A stretch of DNA of 64,000 nucleotides from Paenibacillus sp. FSL H8-0048 (GTDB lineage Bacteria > Bacillota > Bacilli > Paenibacillales > Paenibacillaceae): contig NZ_JBBODF010000001.1 in NCBI RefSeq assembly GCF_038002825.1, forward strand, positions 372,001-436,000, written 5' to 3'. This document shows, piece by piece, positions 59,931 through 64,000 of this stretch. A program made the translations under genes and the position numbers. The notes under the pieces were generated by a model that did no database searches, was not told where the DNA came from, and was given only the letters and a program-made list of their open reading frames with translations. Each line of letters begins with the position of its first letter. Position 1 is the first letter of the stretch.

Positions 59931-61457
59931 ATGAGAGATGATCTTTGCCGGATCGGCATTATTGATATTGGTTCCAACTCCATACGACTTGTAATTTATG
60001 ACACGACACAGGCAGGCGGCTACAAAATCATCAAGGAATGTAAGTACTCTGCCCGTTTGAGCGAGAAGATTACGAAGGAAGGCCGGCTGGAGAAGAAGGA
60101 TATGAATACGATCATACCTGTTCTTCAGCAGTTCAAGGAGATTTGTGATGATTTTGAAGTAGAGAAAATCCGCGCAGGCGCCACAGCCGCCATCCGTAAT
60201 GCAGCGAACTCTGCAGAGATCATCAGCTACCTGTCCGAGGCCTCGTCCATTCCTATTGAAGTGGTCAGCGGATATCAGGAGGCGTATTTCGGCTTTCTTG
60301 GGGTGATCAATGCTTTTGATGTCCAGGACGGCTTCGTGATTGATATCGGCGGAGGGAGTACCGAGGTGACCTTATTCCGCGGACGGCGTTATCAGCAGAG
60401 TATCTCGTTCCCGTTCGGTGCGGTTAACACGAATCAGATGTTCAGCCAGGGCGGCAACTGGAACGCGGAGCAGATCCGCAAGCTGCAATTATACGTAACC
60501 GGCAGGCTGGTGGAGCATGACTGGCTATCGGCGGGCACAGGACTTCCGCTATACGGGCTGGGAGGAACGCTGCGCTCACTGGCGAAGCTCGATCAGCGGA
60601 ACCGCGATTATTCGCTGCCTAATTCCCATGGCTATGTTCTGGAGAACGAGACGATCGAACGGTTTATGGAGGTTCTGCCCGTAACCCCCTTTGAGAAGCG
60701 TAAGGACCTGGATGGTCTGTCCAAAAGCCGGGCGGATATCATCGTATCCGGGCTGATTATTTTCCATACCGTCTATCATTACATTGGTGCCAGCCGGGCG
60801 CTGATCAGCGGGGAAGGCCTGCGTGAGGGCATGCTGCATGATCTGCTGGAGCCGGAGCAGCCGGTGCGTGACAGCGCGCTGGAATACAGCCTGGATACGA
60901 TTATCCGCTTCGATATCCGCACCTCTAAGCGGCATCTCGACCATATCAACAAGCTGGCGCTGAGCCTGCTGGGAGCCTTTGAGCCGGAAGGGGACCGGGA
61001 CGAGCAGAAGATGCTAATCTATGTGGCGATTATGCTGCACCGGACAGGCTCCAACATTAACTATTATCAATCCAAGCGGCACACCCACTATTGGCTCATG
61101 AATTCACCCATCCGCGGATTGACGCACCGCCAGCTGATTCTTAGCGCGTACATCGCTTCTTACAGCACAAAAAGCCGGAAGCAGAAATTGTCCCTGATGC
61201 ATAAGGACATTTTGCTGCCTTCCGACGAGGAATGGATTCATAAGCTGGGTACATTAGTGCAGTTAAGCATTGCGCTGGACAGCACCGAGATCGGCATTGT
61301 CAGCGGGCTGAAGTCCCGTCTGCATAATCATACGCTGGATCTGGAGCTTCAGGGCGGACAGGTGCTTATCGGCTTGGAGGACATTGAGAATGCGCTCAAA
61401 GCCTTCAGGAATGCTTGGTCGGTGAAGGTAAAGCTCGGCTTCCCTTCCAGCGGGTAA
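59931..61457 (+). CDS. ppx: Exopolyphosphatase (Ppx/GppA family)
   Basis: 508 residues from ATG 59931, chosen for AAGGAG 9 bases ahead over an ATG at 59898. Two actin-like domains: phosphate-1 loop GIIDIGSNSIRLVIYD, catalytic region ATAAIRNAANS with VSGYQEAYFGF, phosphate-2 VIDIGGGSTEV, then an HD-like C-terminal helical region (about 315-500). Degrades polyphosphate or (p)ppGpp-pentaphosphate. Convergent with ppk1: the two coding ends overlap by 53 bases. Confidence 0.93.
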   Translation: MRDDLCRIGIIDIGSNSIRLVIYDTTQAGGYKIIKECKYSARLSEKITKEGRLEKKDMNTIIPVLQQFKEICDDFEVEKIRAGATAAIRNAANSAEIISYLSEASSIPIEVVSGYQEAYFGFLGVINAFDVQDGFVIDIGGGSTEVTLFRGRRYQQSISFPFGAVNTNQMFSQGGNWNAEQIRKLQLYVTGRLVEHDWLSAGTGLPLYGLGGTLRSLAKLDQRNRDYSLPNSHGYVLENETIERFMEVLPVTPFEKRKDLDGLSKSRADIIVSGLIIFHTVYHYIGASRALISGEGLREGMLHDLLEPEQPVRDSALEYSLDTIIRFDIRTSKRHLDHINKLALSLLGAFEPEGDRDEQKMLIYVAIMLHRTGSNINYYQSKRHTHYWLMNSPIRGLTHRQLILSAYIASYSTKSRKQKLSLMHKDILLPSDEEWIHKLGTLVQLSIALDSTEIGIVSGLKSRLHNHTLDLELQGGQVLIGLEDIENALKAFRNAWSVKVKLGFPSSG

Positions 61458-63525
61458 CATCCATAGCGGCGAACTGGCTCCGGAGCGGGGCCTTTTTGTC
61501 GTCGATCCGTTCATAATATCCGTTCGGCTGCAGGAAGCTGGATTTGACATTGTCCATCAGCGACAGCTCCAGAATCTTGACAATCTGATCGCGGATACTG
61601 TTATCCTTGACCGGACACATCAATTCGATCCGCCGGGTCAGGTTGCGCGTCATCCAGTCGGCACTGGACAGGTAGACCTCGGGATCGCCGCCATTCTCGA
61701 AGTAATAGATACGTGAGTGCTCCAGGAAGCGGTCCACAATACTGCGCACCGTAATGCGCTCACTGAGGCCTTCAATTCCCGGACGCAAGCAGCAGACTCC
61801 CCGGACGATCAGGTCGATGGACACTCCCGCCTGGGCTGCGCTGTAGAGATAATCAATGACCTCCTGGTTCGACAGGGAGTTCATCTTGGCGATAATCCGT
61901 GCAGGCCGGCCTGCGGCCGCATGCTCCGCCTCACGCAGAATCAGCTTCTGGAGCGACAGGCTCATGTTAGTCGGTGCTACGATGAAAGAGTTCCAATTGT
62001 AATTGGCAGAGTAGCCTGTCATCTGATTGAACAGCTCGGACGCATCCAGGCCAATCTCATGATTGGCGGTGAACAGGCTAAGGTCGGTATAGGCCTTGGC
62101 CGTACTGTCATTGTAGTTGCCTGTTCCCACATGAACATAACGGCGCAGCTCGGAGCCTTCCTGGCGTACGATCAGCGTTACCTTGGCATGGGTCTTGAGA
62201 CCGACGAGACCATAAACCACATGGCAGCCGGACTGCTCCAGCTTACGCGCCCAGGCGATATTGCGTTCCTCATCAAAGCGCGCCTTCAGTTCCACAACCA
62301 CCGTAACTTGCTTGCCGGACTCGGCTGCGTTGGCGAGGGCTGCTATCAGCGGAGAATTGCCGCTGACCCGGTACAGCGTCATTTTGATGGCCATCACCTG
62401 CTCATCCTCGGAGGCCTGGATAATGAAATCCGTCATGGCATCGAAGGATTCGTACGGATGATAGACCAGCACATCACGCTGGCTCAGCACTTCGAAGAAA
62501 TCTTCATTCTCATCGAATTCCGCCGGGTACATCGGCTCGACAGGCGGATTGAGCAGATAGCTGAAGCCCTTCAGACTGCTGGTGAAGCTGCGCAGGAAGC
62601 CGAGATCAAGCGGACCTTCGATCTCGAAGACGAAGTCCTCCAGCTCGAATTCAGCCTGTAGCTGCTCAAGTGCATAGGGATGGATACCTTTCTGTACTTC
62701 CAGACGGGCAGGCACACCGCGGCGGCGTTTGCGGAGCTCCTTCTCGATCTCCTCCAGCAGATCCTCCGCGCCTTCTTCATCTATCGTCAGGTCGGAGTTG
62801 CGGGTCAGGCGGAATTCGCTGACGGCTACCGGATCATAACCGCTGAACAAGGTCTGAATATGATGGCGGATCACATCTTCAATGAATACAAATTGCCGTT
62901 TTTTGCTGTTCGAGCGGTGCGGCAAGGGAATGCAGCGCGGCAGATTGGACGGAATCTGCAGAATGGCGAAGTAAGGCTCCTCCTCCTGGCTGTTCTTCCT
63001 TGTCAGCACGACAGCCAGATAGATGAACTGGCTGTGGACCAGCGGGAACGGACGGCTCTGGTCGACGGCCATCGGAGTCAGCACAGGGAAAATAATATCA
63101 CGGTAGTATTCCTCAATTGCCTGCTCCTGTGCCGGTGTTAAGTCTTCATAATCAACGAACACAATGCCCTCTTTATGCAGGCTGCGAGAAATATCCTTGA
63201 AGGTGCGGTACTGGTCGGCGACAATTTTGGTCACCCGTTTGCTGAGGCGTTTATAGAGGCCGGAGGGCGTATAGCCGGTGAAATCCTTTTTGGAATATCC
63301 CGCCCGGATCTGATCCTGAATGCCCGCTACCCGGACACTGATGAACTCATCCAGATTACTGGACACTATGGCCAGGAATTTAGCCCGCTCAATCAGCGGG
63401 TTCTCCGGGTCCTGTGCCTCGCCGAGCACCCGGCGGTTGAACTCGATCCAGCTGAGGTCACGGTTAAGATAGGCTGTTGCAGGACTAATATTGTTGATTT
63501 TTTTCTCATCTGTATTCACGTTCAT
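61405..63525 (-). CDS. ppk1: Polyphosphate kinase 1
   Basis: 706 residues, GGAGGG ahead of the ATG. Reversibly polymerises the ATP gamma-phosphate into polyphosphate. N domain starting LNRDLSWIEFNRRVL, head domain, C1 domain with the autophosphorylated His in GLKTHAKVTLI, GTGNYNDSTAKAYTDLSLFT, and C2 with DWMTRNLTRRIELM. Length fits the family. The promoter side holds a PhoP/WalR-type box (63601-63617). The last 17 codons lie antisense to the ppx end. Confidence 0.96.
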   Translation of the reverse strand: MNVNTDEKKINNISPATAYLNRDLSWIEFNRRVLGEAQDPENPLIERAKFLAIVSSNLDEFISVRVAGIQDQIRAGYSKKDFTGYTPSGLYKRLSKRVTKIVADQYRTFKDISRSLHKEGIVFVDYEDLTPAQEQAIEEYYRDIIFPVLTPMAVDQSRPFPLVHSQFIYLAVVLTRKNSQEEEPYFAILQIPSNLPRCIPLPHRSNSKKRQFVFIEDVIRHHIQTLFSGYDPVAVSEFRLTRNSDLTIDEEGAEDLLEEIEKELRKRRRGVPARLEVQKGIHPYALEQLQAEFELEDFVFEIEGPLDLGFLRSFTSSLKGFSYLLNPPVEPMYPAEFDENEDFFEVLSQRDVLVYHPYESFDAMTDFIIQASEDEQVMAIKMTLYRVSGNSPLIAALANAAESGKQVTVVVELKARFDEERNIAWARKLEQSGCHVVYGLVGLKTHAKVTLIVRQEGSELRRYVHVGTGNYNDSTAKAYTDLSLFTANHEIGLDASELFNQMTGYSANYNWNSFIVAPTNMSLSLQKLILREAEHAAAGRPARIIAKMNSLSNQEVIDYLYSAAQAGVSIDLIVRGVCCLRPGIEGLSERITVRSIVDRFLEHSRIYYFENGGDPEVYLSSADWMTRNLTRRIELMCPVKDNSIRDQIVKILELSLMDNVKSSFLQPNGYYERIDDKKAPLRSQFAAMDVTRWKGSRALPSPTKHS

Positions 63526-63825
63526 GGACCCTCCAAGGTTGCTTCAATGTCTAGTTAAGATATCGTGTTCTTTCATTCTACTATTTGCTTGCGTGAGAAA
63601 TGTTAAAACTGTGTAAAATTTTTGCGAAAATTCAGGAAACATGGCATATTTATGCCGAGTCCCTTAATAATGATTAAGAATATGTAATATTTATATCGGT
63701 GGTAACGCTTTATTTGGGATAATTATTTCCAATTGCCACAAAAACATAGCCAATGGTTACAAAGTTGTGATATATTCATTACTGTTAGTTTACAAACCTG
63801 GCGTCACCATTGAAGGAGGCAATTC
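63526..63825. other. Divergent intergenic region, AT-rich
   Basis: 300 bases between ppk1 and the LysM gene. Besides the box at 63601-63617, it holds two small perfect palindromes: GGCATA-TT-TATGCC (63643-63656) and CTTAAT-AATG-ATTAAG (63663-63678). No confident SigA promoter for either gene was found. A sporulation sigma factor is possible for the LysM gene. Confidence 0.5.
63601..63617. promoter_or_regulatory. PhoP/WalR-type box
   Basis: TGTTAA-N5-TGTAAA on the plus strand, an exact fit to the WalR consensus TGTWAH-N5-TGTWAH. Read towards ppk1 the same bases are TTTACA-N5-TTAACA, which fits the PhoP direct-repeat box. It lies 76-92 bases upstream of ppk1 and 209 bases upstream of the LysM gene. 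Confidence 0.55.
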
Positions 63826-64000
63826 ATGAAACTCAAGATCAGAGCCATCACCGCCCTGGCGGCCGTACTGGGACTCGGCACCTTGCTTCACGCAGCTCCC
63901 GTTCAAGCTGACAGCGTACATATCGCTGGAGATACTACTACCTATTATACTCTATCCAATCATTATGGCATAAGCGTTGATGAGCTTATGAATGCGAACC
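63826..64000 (+). CDS. Secreted LysM protein, N-terminal 58 residues (cut by window edge)
   Basis: ATG 63826 with AAGGAGG upstream. Signal peptide (about 1-28, MKLKIRAITALAAV ... HAAPVQA) followed by the start of a LysM domain (TTYYTLSNHYGISVDELMNAN). The frame is open to the last base. Signal peptide plus N-terminal LysM is common in cell-wall and spore-cortex hydrolases of Paenibacillaceae, but the catalytic part is outside the window, so the enzyme class is unknown. Confidence 0.88.
   Translation, partial: MKLKIRAITALAAVLGLGTLLHAAPVQADSVHIAGDTTTYYTLSNHYGISVDELMNAN

Overview
The window reads as a piece of a Paenibacillus-type (Bacillota, Paenibacillaceae) chromosome. This rests on strong purine-rich ribosome binding sites, frequent GTG and TTG starts, the lexA/yneA/ynzC arrangement, a T-box leader on an aminoacyl-tRNA synthetase gene, the glg genes, an IS1182-family transposase remnant and paired ppx/ppk genes. 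The assignment is inference from gene content; no rRNA or tRNA gene is present to fix the species.

Layout. 1-1110: AT-rich, with the 5' part of a secreted-protein gene and a decayed-looking stretch. 1.1-2.4 kb: small hypothetical genes. 2.5-4.6 kb: a minimal L,D-transpeptidase and the SOS hub, lexA divergent from the yneA-like division inhibitor, with four LexA-type boxes, then ynzC. 4.6-6.6 kb: membrane protein, HAD phosphatase, YtkA-like lipoprotein. 6.7-11.3 kb: metH and rnz. 11.6-16.3 kb: a tightly packed run of HAD phosphatase, Fpg/Nei-family glycosylase, endonuclease IV, thioredoxin-like protein, orphan ABC ATPase and RlmM-like methyltransferase. 16.4-22 kb: protein kinase fused to a MinD-like domain, ABC-F ATPase, ThiF-like enzyme, Dabb protein and an atypical response regulator. 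22-25 kb: NlpC/P60 hydrolase, thiamine pyrophosphokinase, low-molecular-weight phosphatase and esterase. 25.3-30.6 kb: pyruvate dehydrogenase operon pdhABCD. 30.8-33.8 kb: thyA-dfrA and gltD. 33.8-34.4 kb: transposase remnant abutting a 52-bp tandem repeat. 34.5-41.2 kb: chemoreceptor, T-box/proS, a gene split by an in-frame TGA, topB. 41.3-45.6 kb: fold-back repeat, DsbA-like protein, HAD hydrolase, ArsR-type regulator, MFS transporter. 45.6-49.8 kb: PhnC-like ATPase, repeat-bearing lipoprotein and a two-component system. 49.9-57.3 kb: glycogen genes (glgC divergent from glgB-glgA), a second fold-back repeat, a SnoaL-like gene and a GH13 enzyme. 57.4-59.8 kb: amino-acid ABC transporter. 59.9-63.5 kb: convergent ppx and ppk1. 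63.8 kb to the end: start of a LysM protein.

Most of the window is ordinary core metabolism and DNA maintenance. The most unusual signals lie between genes or in small departures from family norms. Two intergenic elements (41.3-41.5 kb and 54.9-55.1 kb) share one architecture, two direct plus two inverted copies of a ~25-nt motif at ~50-nt spacing, with unrelated motif sequences. A 52-bp tandem array has a hairpin in each unit. Other departures are a probable ATC start codon, a ProRS lacking its editing domain, and an in-frame TGA in a small membrane-protein gene.
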